DNA of 32,187 nt from Microcaldota archaeon (GTDB lineage: Archaea; Micrarchaeota; Micrarchaeia; Micrarchaeales; Micrarchaeaceae): assembly GCA_021828705.1 (NCBI GenBank), contig JAJZDG010000002.1, positions 1-32,187 of the forward strand, given 5' to 3'. A program made the translations under genes and the position numbers. Positions within the stretch are counted from its first letter, which is position 1. Each line of letters begins with the position of its first letter. The notes beneath the pieces were generated by a model that was given only the letters and a program-made list of their open reading frames with translations, made no database searches and was not told the origin of the DNA. Below are positions 9,168 to 18,667 of this stretch, in pieces.

Positions 9168-9222
9168 AATTCAGCCGACTCTTTTCATCACAGATCAGAA
9201 ATACCTCGACTCATCACGTAGT
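9168..9222 (-). ncRNA. C/D box sRNA (2'-O-methylation guide), double guide
   Basis: Minus strand: C box GTGATGA (9211-9217), guide GTCGAGGTATTT, D' box CTGA (9195-9198), TCT, C' box GTGATGA (9185-9191), guide AAAGAGTCGG, D box CTGA (9171-9174); lies wholly between convergent CDSs. Confidence 0.85.
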
Positions 9223-9265
9223 ATAATGGTATTAAAAGGATAAAAGCCTTTCATAAATAACAAAA

Positions 9266-10126
9266 CTATACAATGAGCGTATATACCGCAATCATTAAAA
9301 TAATTGATAATAATAATTTTCTTTTAATGTTCTTTTCTCCAAAGAGAAGACCACCTAAAATCACGGTTATCAATATGTTGAGTGTATTTCTCAGAGGGTA
9401 TGCGATACTTACAAATGTATTTACTAGCGCTAGATAATAGAGCAATCTATATGTAATAGTTATAATTGCAATTGCTATTATTGGATATTTGTAATATATT
9501 GTGTTTTTAACAATTTCACGTAAACCACCAAATTTTATCTGCATGTAAGCAATACCATTGATTGCTGTAAATACGCTTAAGAATAAAAGATATGTAAGTG
9601 GCTGTATAGAAAATAGCAGATATTTAAGTATGGTGGCACCAACTGCCATGAGTAACGTTAATACTATTAGAATATAGATATAGTATTTTTTGTCAAATGA
9701 CTTGGATTTTTTATTTTTATTTGATATTAAAAAATATGTAGTTATTATTATTACTGCAATGCTCACATACTTTATAGGGCTCAGTTTTTCATTTAAGAAT
9801 GCCAGAGCAAGCACTATAATTATGAATTGCGGTATTGAACTAAGAATAGGCGATACAACGCTAATATTGCCGTGTTTGTAGACTTTTGCTGCAAGTATTG
9901 CGGTCGTTGTGGAAAGAAGGCTGACAATATATAATAAGAATATGTCAAGAATGCTAATATTCAAATTAATAAATGGGATGAATGTTAATGATATTATCGC
10001 TGCAATGAGTGCGACACTTGTGGCATATGCAACCGAATGTTCCTTTTTGAGCGTCGCCTTTTCTATCAGCGCTGATACTCCTATAAGTACGCCTGATAAA
10101 AGGATTAATAGGTAATCATATATCAA
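9266..10126 (-). CDS. EamA/DMT-family transporter, multi-pass membrane protein
   Basis: 286 aa, about 10 hydrophobic segments, two-halves EamA layout, AFLNEKLSPIKYVSIAVIIITTYFLI. Confidence 0.8.
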   Translation of the reverse strand: MIYDYLLILLSGVLIGVSALIEKATLKKEHSVAYATSVALIAAIISLTFIPFINLNISILDIFLLYIVSLLSTTTAILAAKVYKHGNISVVSPILSSIPQFIIIVLALAFLNEKLSPIKYVSIAVIIITTYFLISNKNKKSKSFDKKYYIYILIVLTLLMAVGATILKYLLFSIQPLTYLLFLSVFTAINGIAYMQIKFGGLREIVKNTIYYKYPIIAIAIITITYRLLYYLALVNTFVSIAYPLRNTLNILITVILGGLLFGEKNIKRKLLLSIILMIAVYTLIV

Positions 10127-10133
10127 TATACCA

Positions 10134-10529
10134 CTATTTTTTGGAATTGTTTGTCAGATTCTCAAAAGCTGCATATAAAACATTATATATTTTTGAGCTG
10201 TTTGTTTTAATTCCCGTCGTATTTTTAAGCGCGTTAATTTTATTCCATAAATATGTTGCCTTATTGGTTACATTATTTGTACTTATATTAAGTATACTTG
10301 AAACATTTGTGCTTTTGTTGTATTTTATCCAATTTATAAAAAATGATTCATTCATATTTTTTGTCTTGTTATAAAAACTGAGCATGAAGGATTTATTAAG
10401 CAATGTAATGTTATTTCCTGTTTCTATGTGGCTTTTTGAATATGTAATAAAATTAGGGCTATATAAAAATAGATAAATACCGAGCCCTAATATTATAAGT
10501 ATTATTACAAATGCAATTCCATCGTTCAT
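10134..10529 (-). CDS. Hypothetical protein, N-terminal TM anchor plus Asn-rich ectodomain with many N-X-S/T sequons
   Basis: 131 aa; FVIILIILGLGIYLFLY anchor, about a dozen NXS/T motifs after it. Confidence 0.6.
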   Translation of the reverse strand: MNDGIAFVIILIILGLGIYLFLYSPNFITYSKSHIETGNNITLLNKSFMLSFYNKTKNMNESFFINWIKYNKSTNVSSILNISTNNVTNKATYLWNKINALKNTTGIKTNSSKIYNVLYAAFENLTNNSKK

Positions 10530-10543
10530 AAAATCATTTCATT

Positions 10544-10616
10544 TAGTCCCGGTCGGATTCGAACCGGCGTAGCAGGGTCCAAAGCCCTGCGTCCTTGACC
10601 ACTAGACGACGGGACT
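10544..10616 (-). tRNA. tRNA-Gln (anticodon UUG)
   Basis: Minus strand AGTCCCGTCGTCTAGTGGTCAAGGACGCAGGGCTTTGGACCCTGCTACGCCGGTTCGAATCCGACCGGGACTA; 7-bp acceptor, loop CTTTGGA. Confidence 0.95.
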
Positions 10617-10726
10617 AAATATAAGTAATTTAATATACAAAATATATATAATGCATTCTTATTGAACTCATTATAATGAATTGTTCTAATGTGGTGAAAT
10701 AGGGGAAAAAACTAAATTTTTAATAA

Positions 10727-10743
10727 GGTATATAAAATATACC
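10727..10743. promoter_or_regulatory. 17-nt inverted repeat GGTATAT-AAA-ATATACC overlapping a TATA-like element upstream of lonB
   Basis: Direct reading; 7-bp perfect arms with 3-nt spacer, about 60 nt before the ATG. Confidence 0.4.
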
Positions 10744-10801
10744 AGTATAATATTGATTGTAGTGTATAAGGTACATATTACGATATAAAAAGTGAAAATA
10801 A

Positions 10802-12730
10802 ATGGCTGATTTTAAAACAACTGCTGATGTAAAAATACCAGATAAACTAATAGATCAGATAATAGGCCAAAAACGCGCCGTAGAGATAGTTAAGAAAGCC
10901 GCAAAGCAGCGCAGAAATGTTCTTCTTATAGGTTCTCCAGGAACTGGTAAAACACTTTTAGCACAGGCAATGTCCGAATTATTACCTATTACAGATTTGA
11001 CAGATGTTTTGATATATAAGAATAATAATGATGAAAATGTGCCCGTAGTAAAAGCTGTGAAGACTTATCCTGATGGTATAAAAGAGAAAAATCAAGATGG
11101 TCAGGGGCGAACAATACTTCAAAATGAAAGAATGAAAGCCAGAATGAGTGTTGGTCGTGCAGGCTCTATAATAATTCCAATAGTTATAATTTTGGTTATT
11201 GCACTATTTGCGCTATCTATTAGTGGTATATTCAATGGTTATGAAATAGTGGTTCTTGCTGCATTAATGCTTGGCATAATGATATTTGGATCTGTTGCAT
11301 TAGTTATGACCGGTCTTACAAAAAGGGTAGGATTTCCTGGGATGTCTGATGTGTCAGAGCCTAAATTAATTGTGGATAATACTGGAATGACACATCCTCC
11401 ATTTATAGATGCTACAGGTTCAAAAGCTGGTGCATTGTTTGGTGATGTTAGGCATGACCCTCTGCAAAGTGGAGGTTTAGGAACGCCTGCGCATCTTCGT
11501 GTGGAAAGCGGAGCAATACACAAGGCAAATAATGGCGTTTTATTTATAGATGAAATATCAAGTTTGGATGGGCGTTCACAACAAGAGCTTCTTACTGCAA
11601 TGCAGGAAAAAAAATATCCAATAACCGGAAAGAGCGATATGAGCTCTGGCGCACTTGTAAAAACTGAGCCCGTTCCGTCAGATTTCATTCTTGTTGCTGC
11701 TGGTAATCTTATAGATATAAAGAACATGCATCCTGCATTAAGATCAAGAATACGTGGGTATGGTTATGAGGTTTATATGGAATCATCCATGGAGGATAAT
11801 AAGCAGAATATAGATTCTATAGTGCGTTTTATTGCACAGGAGGTTCAAAAGGATGGAAAAATACCTCATTTTGATAGGTCTGCAATAGACGAGATAATAG
11901 AGGAGGCGCGCAGAAGGTCCGGCAAGAAGAAAAGTTTAACACTTTCATTAAGAGATTTGGGCGGACTGATACGTGCGGCAGGAGATATAGCAATAGAAAG
12001 AAAACATAAAGCGGTTACAAAGGATGATGTTATAACTGCAAGAAATCTTGCAGGTTCAATAGAATCGCAAGTTGTCAATCAAGAGTTAGAGTATAGAAAG
12101 GACTACAAGGTATTTAATATAAAAGGATTTAGTGTTGGTAAGGTGAATGGACTTGCGGTTGTCGGTTCTTCAGCTACTTCTGCTGGAATAGTAATACCAA
12201 TAGTTGCTGAGGTTACTCCAGCAAGCTCACGCTCTGAAGGTAAATTTATACCTACTGGAAAGCTTGGTAAGATTGCAAATGAAGCGGTAAAGAATGTGAG
12301 TGCGATTATTAAAAAACATATGGGGAAGGATGTTGCTAATTACGATATGCACGTGCAATTTTTGCAGACATATGAAGGAATAGAGGGAGATAGCGCTAGC
12401 ATATCCGTTGCTATAAGCATTATATCTGCAATGGAGAATATTCCAGTAAATCAATCTGTTGCAATGACCGGTTCGCTTTCAGTTAGAGGCGAAGTACTTC
12501 CAGTTGGCGGTGTTACGAGCAAGGTAGAGGCTGCAATAAGTTCTGGCATACGTACTATAATAGTGCCGGAAAATAACAGGGATGATATATATCTAAGCAA
12601 GGATATGTTAAAGAAGGTTCAAATAATACCTGTGAAAAATCTAGCTGAGGTAATAAAGAATGCAATGAAACCCAGCGAGAAACGCGATGCGATAATTAAG
12701 GAGCTTGAGAGCGCGACTAAAAAAAGTTGA
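10802..12730 (+). CDS. lonB: Membrane-anchored archaeal Lon protease (LonB)
   Basis: Walker A GSPGTGKT, two TM segments inserted after it, Walker B VLFIDEIS, Lon protease domain [15 protein letters not shown] with Ser and downstream Lys. Confidence 0.96.
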   Translation: MADFKTTADVKIPDKLIDQIIGQKRAVEIVKKAAKQRRNVLLIGSPGTGKTLLAQAMSELLPITDLTDVLIYKNNNDENVPVVKAVKTYPDGIKEKNQDGQGRTILQNERMKARMSVGRAGSIIIPIVIILVIALFALSISGIFNGYEIVVLAALMLGIMIFGSVALVMTGLTKRVGFPGMSDVSEPKLIVDNTGMTHPPFIDATGSKAGALFGDVRHDPLQSGGLGTPAHLRVESGAIHKANNGVLFIDEISSLDGRSQQELLTAMQEKKYPITGKSDMSSGALVKTEPVPSDFILVAAGNLIDIKNMHPALRSRIRGYGYEVYMESSMEDNKQNIDSIVRFIAQEVQKDGKIPHFDRSAIDEIIEEARRRSGKKKSLTLSLRDLGGLIRAAGDIAIERKHKAVTKDDVITARNLAGSIESQVVNQELEYRKDYKVFNIKGFSVGKVNGLAVVGSSATSAGIVIPIVAEVTPASSRSEGKFIPTGKLGKIANEAVKNVSAIIKKHMGKDVANYDMHVQFLQTYEGIEGDSASISVAISIISAMENIPVNQSVAMTGSLSVRGEVLPVGGVTSKVEAAISSGIRTIIVPENNRDDIYLSKDMLKKVQIIPVKNLAEVIKNAMKPSEKRDAIIKELESATKKS

Positions 12731-12741
12731 TGTTGATTTTA

Positions 12742-13854
12742 ATGGCAAATGAAAAAAAAAGCAATGCAGAGACTGTAAAGCGGCTCTATAATTTTGGAGC
12801 ACATATAGTTGATGATATAAAAAGCGGAGAGAGCCCGAAATTTTCTACGACGGTGCGCTCACGTTCAAATGTAATATTTGATGATAAAAATGGATTTCTA
12901 AAATTAGGCAATTCAAAAGAGGAACGTACGTTTGTAAATATAGCTCAGGCAAGAAAGTTCATGCAGACAATGGCAATAGCCGCAAAATGCGACTCTTTTG
13001 TTAAGGCTAATTTACATACATCTATAAGAGGACTATTCTATCAATTAAAACTCTCACTAGGGGAAGATATAGAGGAGAATCTTTTTAATGAGCAGAGCGA
13101 ATCAAATCCATTAATTGAGGATTTGGAGGTCGCATTGGATCTAAAAAGGGAGGATCTTAATTTGAGCGCAGATAGAAAAGGTTTTCTTGCTGGAAATGTG
13201 CGTGTAATAGATAAGTTTGGGGATGAAGAATTAGAGATCGATGCAAGTAAGCAAGGAAGGGGTGGATGGCCCATACCAAGCGATGTGGATAATGATATAA
13301 AATTTGTTGATATAAAGGCAAAATATGTTCTTGTAGTGGAGAAGGATGCCGTATGGCAGCGTCTTAATGAGGATGGATTTTGGAAGAAAGAGAATGCGAT
13401 AATAATAACCCCAAAGGGCCAAGCATCAAGAGGCACACGAAGGCTTATTAGAAAGCTTGCGGACGCAGGTCTGCCAATATACGTATTTAATGATTGCGAT
13501 GCATGGGGCTGGTATATTTATTGGACAATAAAAACAGGCAGTATAAATCTTGCATATATAGGTAATTCAATAGCAACGCCAGAGGCAAGATTTTTGGGTG
13601 TTACAATGTCCGACATCGAGAAGTATGATTTTTTAAAGAAAATGACTATAAAGGCAAATGATGTTGATGTAAAGAGGGCGCAGGAGATGCTTGGCTATTC
13701 ATGGATAAATAAGCATAAACAATGGGTTGTAGAGCTTAAGAAAGTAATACAGACAAAAACAAAGCTCGAACAAGATTCGCTGCAGGCGCCAAAGCTCACA
13801 TTTATAGGAGATTATGTTAGAGAGAAAGTCAAGAATAATGACTTCCTTCCGTAA
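12742..13854 (+). CDS. top6A: DNA topoisomerase VI subunit A (Spo11-like)
   Basis: HTSIRGLFYQLK (catalytic Tyr region), GRGGWPIPSDVD, Toprim IYVFNDCDAWGWYIYWTIKTGS; ATG at 12742 preferred over 12727. Confidence 0.95.
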   Translation: MANEKKSNAETVKRLYNFGAHIVDDIKSGESPKFSTTVRSRSNVIFDDKNGFLKLGNSKEERTFVNIAQARKFMQTMAIAAKCDSFVKANLHTSIRGLFYQLKLSLGEDIEENLFNEQSESNPLIEDLEVALDLKREDLNLSADRKGFLAGNVRVIDKFGDEELEIDASKQGRGGWPIPSDVDNDIKFVDIKAKYVLVVEKDAVWQRLNEDGFWKKENAIIITPKGQASRGTRRLIRKLADAGLPIYVFNDCDAWGWYIYWTIKTGSINLAYIGNSIATPEARFLGVTMSDIEKYDFLKKMTIKANDVDVKRAQEMLGYSWINKHKQWVVELKKVIQTKTKLEQDSLQAPKLTFIGDYVREKVKNNDFLP

Positions 13855-15168
13855 TCATATCTTTATTACAGGTTCAATGTCATTAAGGCCTAGTTTCTTC
13901 AACGTTCCTGAAGGATCTTGATAATAATCTCTTACCAGTCCATTTATATCGGTTATGTCGCGTTTTCCCAGTCTGTTCATTGCATATAACATGTGCGCCC
14001 TTACCTTCTCTTCAGCTATTATATCAGATGGTGCAATGCCAAGTATAGTAGAAATTGTATCCCTATACGTTACGCTGGGTAGAATCGGTGCTGATTTATG
14101 GGTTTTATAATCATACTTATACAAATCGGATAATAAGACCTGAGTTTCTATTCCAGCAATCTCTGATATCTGTGTTACCTTTCTAAGTGGTTTTTTATCT
14201 ATATAAACCTGCCCAAGCATTACTATTACGTCTATTACGGGTACTAGCTCCTTTGGTACATTCATAGGTTCATTTTGCAATCTATTTATGACATCCCTTG
14301 CGGTTGAGGAGTGTATTGTGCCAAGAACTATTTTACCTATGTTCATTGCTGTTATCATATCTTTTGCTTCCTCTCCTCGCACTTCGCCTACAACTATAAT
14401 ATCGGGGCGCATTCTTAAAGAGTTTTTAACAAGCTCAAGCATGGGCATGTCCTGGCTTGTCTCGAGCTTTGCGCAGTTTGGCTGTGTGGTTGTATCAAGT
14501 TCATATGTTTCTTCAATAGTTATAATACGTTCCACCGGTCTGAAAAATGAGAACATGGCATTGAGCAGCGTAGTTTTTCCAGCGGCAGGCAATCCACCTA
14601 TCAATATATTGGCAGGTCTTACTCTAAAGCCGTCAACATACATCCAAAGCCTTGCAGCTATCTGATAATCAAGCTCATTAAAATTTATAAGATCTAGTAT
14701 GCTAAGTGCCCTGCGTTTGAATTTTCTTATTGTTATATCATAACCTAGTGGAGATGATATTATATTTACTCTGCTTCCATCAGGCAGATGTACGTCCATT
14801 ATATTCCCATTCGCGCTCTCATTTGTTGCGTACAGTCTTAGTTTATGAACTAATAATTCAAGGTCCTCAAATGTTTCAATACGCATATCCATTTTTCTAA
14901 ATCCACTACCTCCGTCATATACAAAGATATTTGCGGTGTTGTTTATTATTATATCTTCTATACTGTCGCTGTTTACTAAGTCGGATATAGGGCTTAAATC
15001 ATATATGTCTTTTATTATATTGTCAATATTTATGTCTGGATAATAAGAGATGGTTTTTATGACATTTGATATAAGATCCTTTCGCCTATCCATATCTGTC
15101 GTATTGACAAATCTACCTTTAAGGCTCTTAAGCACGCGAATTTCTAAGTCATATGCCTTTGGGTCCAT
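13855..15168 (-). CDS. Type II/IV secretion system (archaeal pilus/archaellum-like) ATPase
   Basis: Walker A GGLPAAGKTTLLNA, RPDIIVVGEVRGEEAKDM, LGTIHSSTARDVINRL. Confidence 0.9.
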   Translation of the reverse strand: MDPKAYDLEIRVLKSLKGRFVNTTDMDRRKDLISNVIKTISYYPDINIDNIIKDIYDLSPISDLVNSDSIEDIIINNTANIFVYDGGSGFRKMDMRIETFEDLELLVHKLRLYATNESANGNIMDVHLPDGSRVNIISSPLGYDITIRKFKRRALSILDLINFNELDYQIAARLWMYVDGFRVRPANILIGGLPAAGKTTLLNAMFSFFRPVERIITIEETYELDTTTQPNCAKLETSQDMPMLELVKNSLRMRPDIIVVGEVRGEEAKDMITAMNIGKIVLGTIHSSTARDVINRLQNEPMNVPKELVPVIDVIVMLGQVYIDKKPLRKVTQISEIAGIETQVLLSDLYKYDYKTHKSAPILPSVTYRDTISTILGIAPSDIIAEEKVRAHMLYAMNRLGKRDITDINGLVRDYYQDPSGTLKKLGLNDIEPVIKI

Positions 15169-15212
15169 ATATAGTCACATATATGATAGAAAGAAAAAAT
15201 ATAAATATAGAT

Positions 15213-16469
15213 TTAATTCTTTGGCACAATTGCGTCAACAATAAAATTAGGGTCGTATGGCAATAGGTCTGTATATTTCTCCCCTACTCCAAAGAATAAT
15301 ATTGGTATTCCTGTAACATCAGCAATAGATATTGCATTGCCCCCTTTTGCGTCACAGTCAAGTTTCGTTAGTATTATTCCGTTGATATTAACAAATTTTT
15401 TAAACTCATTTATTTGTTCGGATATTGCATTTCCTGAAACGCTCTCTCCAACATATATGATGATGTTTGGTTTTATTACACGCTGCATTTTTTCAATTTC
15501 ACTTATCAAATTCTTATTTGTTTCTTGTCTACCGGCGCTATCTATCATTACAACATCAATGCCTCTTGCCTTTGCATATGCGACCGCATCAAAAGCAACG
15601 CTTGCAGGATCTGTACCATAATTACTTTTAATTATAGGAACTTCTAGTTTTTTTGCATGATATTCAGATTGTTCAATTGCCGCTGCCCTAAATGTATCGC
15701 TTGCAGATATTACTACTTTAAAATTTTTGTTTTTAAGCATATACGTAAGTTTTGCAATTGTCGTGGTCTTTCCGGTACCATTTGGCCCTAAAAAAAGTAT
15801 TTTCACTGGCACTTCTTTTTTTGAAACGCTCTCTTTTACATACTCTATTATATCAATGCCTTTTTTCGATAGTATACTAAGTAACGATTCTCGTATAAAT
15901 TTGAATAATTCATTGTCTATTTGTTTTGAATCTATTTCAGTATCTAAAATTCTTTTTTTAAGATTCTCTAAAAATTTTTCAACTGTATTATAAGAGACAT
16001 CTGATTCAAGCATTGAAACTTTTATATCATCTAAAAATCCATCAATCTCAGATTCTTTTAGTTTTGTCTTTTTAAATACCACGCTTTTTATCTTTGTAGA
16101 TAAGCTCAAATCTATTCCAAATGTTTTTTTTGCCTCAGGTTTTTTTTGAACATCTGTTAGCAATTGCGGTTCTTGTTTCTCTAGAATTTTATTTTCTGTT
16201 TTTTTGTTAAGTTCTATATTTGATTTTGGCACAGGTTCTACTTTTACAGCGCTGTCTTTAGAAATAAGCTCCTCTTTTTTTTGCTCTATTGCTACTGAAT
16301 TGTCTAAAATTTCTTTTCTGTGCTCTGCAATATCTTTATTATCAACTATTTTTTCAGTATTATCCTCGTTATTTTTTGCAGAAGTGTTTTCAAGTTCTAT
16401 ATGTTTCTCTTCCTTTTCTGAAAAGAATTTAACCGCCTTAGATATTCTTTTCTTAAGTCCATCAAACAT
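15213..16469 (-). CDS. ftsY: Signal recognition particle receptor FtsY
   Basis: GPNGTGKTTTIAKL, ASDTFRAAAIEQ, DSAGRQETNKNLI, TKLDCDAKGGNAIS; long charged N-terminal region. Confidence 0.95.
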   Translation of the reverse strand: MFDGLKKRISKAVKFFSEKEEKHIELENTSAKNNEDNTEKIVDNKDIAEHRKEILDNSVAIEQKKEELISKDSAVKVEPVPKSNIELNKKTENKILEKQEPQLLTDVQKKPEAKKTFGIDLSLSTKIKSVVFKKTKLKESEIDGFLDDIKVSMLESDVSYNTVEKFLENLKKRILDTEIDSKQIDNELFKFIRESLLSILSKKGIDIIEYVKESVSKKEVPVKILFLGPNGTGKTTTIAKLTYMLKNKNFKVVISASDTFRAAAIEQSEYHAKKLEVPIIKSNYGTDPASVAFDAVAYAKARGIDVVMIDSAGRQETNKNLISEIEKMQRVIKPNIIIYVGESVSGNAISEQINEFKKFVNINGIILTKLDCDAKGGNAISIADVTGIPILFFGVGEKYTDLLPYDPNFIVDAIVPKN

Positions 16470-16471
16470 AA

Positions 16472-16900
16472 TTAACCAACGAGCTGCTCTAATTTATAAG
16501 AGATATCGTAAATAAAGCTTTCTGTTTTTTTCTTTTCAGCTATTGCTGCGTTAAGATTTCCAGTTATTTTTTCAATTCTTGTTTTTATTAAGTCTAAGGC
16601 TGATTGTGTATCTTTTTCTATTGCTAATTTGGCACCGATTCCAACTACAACATTTTCAACACTTGCTGATTTTGCATCCAAAAAAAGTGCATTTCCTACG
16701 TTGACTAACATATTTTTATTCTTTATCTGTTTGGTATTTTCGAGCAGTTCTCTTTCCATATTTAATTTTTGTATTAGCGACATTATGGACTCTATCTGCT
16801 CGCTTACATTAACTAATCTTTCTTGATATGCTTGCAGCATGTACTCTAGCTGCGCAGCCTCATTTTTTTTGTTATCGCTTGGTTGCGAGTTTTCGTCCAT
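16472..16900 (-). CDS. pfdA: Prefoldin alpha subunit
   Basis: 142 aa coiled coil flanking VNVGNALFLDAKSASVENVVVGIGAKLAIEKD; synteny with ftsY and rplX. Confidence 0.9.
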   Translation of the reverse strand: MDENSQPSDNKKNEAAQLEYMLQAYQERLVNVSEQIESIMSLIQKLNMERELLENTKQIKNKNMLVNVGNALFLDAKSASVENVVVGIGAKLAIEKDTQSALDLIKTRIEKITGNLNAAIAEKKKTESFIYDISYKLEQLVG

Positions 16901-16903
16901 AAT

Positions 16904-17080
16904 CTATTTCTCCTCTTTTATAACTTTTATCATGTCAATTTTTATTTTATTTAGTTTAATGCGCTGTCTGCCTCCTATATTAGAAATGGCTATCTGCTTT
17001 GCATGATTTTCGCTCTCTGCATCAATTTCTATATTAAAATTTGCCCCTCCTTTTATGTTTCCTGTTACTATATATTTCAT
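16904..17080 (-). CDS. rplX: 50S ribosomal protein LX (L18Ae/L20a), 58 aa, absent from supplied ORF track
   Basis: Hand translation MKYIVTGNIKGGANFNIEIDAESENHAKQIAISNIGGRQRIKLNKIKIDMIKVIKEEK*; conserved position between eif6 and pfdA. Confidence 0.88.
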   Translation of the reverse strand: MKYIVTGNIKGGANFNIEIDAESENHAKQIAISNIGGRQRIKLNKIKIDMIKVIKEEK

Positions 17081-17084
17081 ACAT

Positions 17085-17765
17085 TCACCTTATGTTTAAA
17101 CCATCAAGTATCCTATCTAATTCAAATCCTGTAGTGTTATTTCCCATAAGAACCCCATTGCTATTTGCTATGGTTGAAACCCCTATTCCTAAAGAACCCA
17201 TATTCGCTGTGCTTATTGTGGGTTTTATTTTTGTTAATTTTTCAAAATCTACTAATTCCATATCACTGCACCTATTGTTCAGCACCGCTCCTATATTGGT
17301 TAATATATTGTTAGCACCAACAGTTTTAAAACCACCAATATCAAAACGAATTGCTTTAACTCCAAGGGTTTTTTCTATTACTTCAAATGATCTATCATCA
17401 TATTCGCTATTTACAAATGCGATACTGTCATTTGCCATTATGTTATTTCCTATAGCGTTAAGTGGGCTGTCTAATATGTTTATTTTCATATTTAATTTGG
17501 CTTCTTTTAAAATATGCATCTCATTCTCTGTTGTGAGATTAGATAAGAGCATACCTTTGGAATTTGCTCTCATAAATATTCCAACCAAATTAGACCCTCC
17601 TATTGTAACATCAACTGTATTTACATTAAGCGTCTCTGATATTACCTTCTTATTACCATTGGTTATATTTTTGCCCACAAAAACATTATGATCTGTGGGG
17701 CTCGCAAATGCGCCTATAAACTCACTGCCATCAATTATGTATCTAGCAGCTCCCATATTACTCAT
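17085..17765 (-). CDS. eif6: Translation initiation factor aIF6
   Basis: 226 aa; GSEFIGAFASPTDHNVFVG and TTENEMHILKE type pentein repeats. Confidence 0.93.
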   Translation of the reverse strand: MSNMGAARYIIDGSEFIGAFASPTDHNVFVGKNITNGNKKVISETLNVNTVDVTIGGSNLVGIFMRANSKGMLLSNLTTENEMHILKEAKLNMKINILDSPLNAIGNNIMANDSIAFVNSEYDDRSFEVIEKTLGVKAIRFDIGGFKTVGANNILTNIGAVLNNRCSDMELVDFEKLTKIKPTISTANMGSLGIGVSTIANSNGVLMGNNTTGFELDRILDGLNIR

Positions 17766-18178
17766 TCTGTTTTTTTCTTTTCAGCACTCTTTTTCTGCTT
17801 CGGGGCAGCTATAGGTTTTTCTAATTTTGTTGTATTCTCTTTTGGTTTTGGAGCATTCAACTTTACATTATTTGTACCAGTAGCTTTAGTATTATCTTTA
17901 TTTACATGGTGTGTAGGCCTTATGCTATCTTGATGTGCCTTGACGAATGCGTTTCCATCCTTTAAATCTATACTCAGCTTTATCGGCTTCATCTTTCTTG
18001 AATAATACTTTATCACACTTTCGCTTAGCGGCATGTCTATTTTCACATTATCAATGTCTACTTTTGTGTAGTGTGCAACGCGCTCGCGTATGTAATTAAT
18101 AGCTTTTCTCTGCCTTTTTGTAACCGGTTGCTCAACCAAATATCTTCTAAGATTAAGTGTAATCAAACGTTCTGCCAT
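17762..18178 (-). CDS. rpl31e: 50S ribosomal protein L31e with long charged C-terminal extension
   Basis: RLITLNLRRYLVEQPVTKRQRKAINYIRERVAHYTKVDIDNVKIDMPLSESV; ATG at 18178. Confidence 0.92.
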   Translation of the reverse strand: MAERLITLNLRRYLVEQPVTKRQRKAINYIRERVAHYTKVDIDNVKIDMPLSESVIKYYSRKMKPIKLSIDLKDGNAFVKAHQDSIRPTHHVNKDNTKATGTNNVKLNAPKPKENTTKLEKPIAAPKQKKSAEKKKTE

Positions 18179-18179
18179 C

Positions 18180-18341
18180 TCAATCAACCTTTATCCTCAT
18201 TTTTTGTGATCTCCAGCTTCTGGAAAACCTGTTAGTCTGTATTTTTCTATGCGTTCTAAGCGCCGTTAATATCGGCAACCTTCTTGATTGTTTCATCCTA
18301 TTTCCTAATATTCTCTTTTTTTCACTGCTATTTTTTGACAT
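18180..18341 (-). CDS. rpl39e: 50S ribosomal protein L39e, 53 aa, absent from supplied ORF track
   Basis: Hand translation MSKNSSEKKRILGNRMKQSRRLPILTALRTHRKIQTNRFSRSWRSQKMRIKVD*; typical L39e basic pattern and synteny. Confidence 0.92.
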   Translation of the reverse strand: MSKNSSEKKRILGNRMKQSRRLPILTALRTHRKIQTNRFSRSWRSQKMRIKVD

Positions 18342-18351
18342 TAATTAACAC

Positions 18352-18654
18352 CTATTTGTGCTTAAATGATATTGTTGGTTCCGGTTTGCTGGTTATCCTG
18401 CTAAGAAGCTGCATAAACTGTGTTTCGGTTATTCGCCCGTTAAGATTCTGACTCTGTACTATTGATATTAAAATATTTAATATCTGTCCATATAATTCTG
18501 GATTTGTGCTTTTTATATTCATTAGCCGTTCATATGCGTTTGTATCAAGTATCTTTCTGGCAAGCTCCCTTCTCTGCTGGTCCTCTTGCATTCTTTTTAT
18601 GCTAGATTCAAGTCGAGACCTCATCTTTTTATTATACTCATCTTCTTCAGGCAT
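18352..18654 (-). CDS. PDCD5/TFAR19-family DNA-binding protein
   Basis: RKILDTNAYERLMNIKSTNPELYGQILNILISIVQSQNLNGRITETQFMQLLSRI. Confidence 0.93.
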   Translation of the reverse strand: MPEEDEYNKKMRSRLESSIKRMQEDQQRRELARKILDTNAYERLMNIKSTNPELYGQILNILISIVQSQNLNGRITETQFMQLLSRITSKPEPTISFKHK

Positions 18655-18667
18655 AACTAATCACAGA

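Noticed and set aside
11239-11727. 162-aa minus-strand ORF inside lonB
   Set aside because: Shadow ORF antisense to a highly conserved AAA+ protease gene; no family signature.
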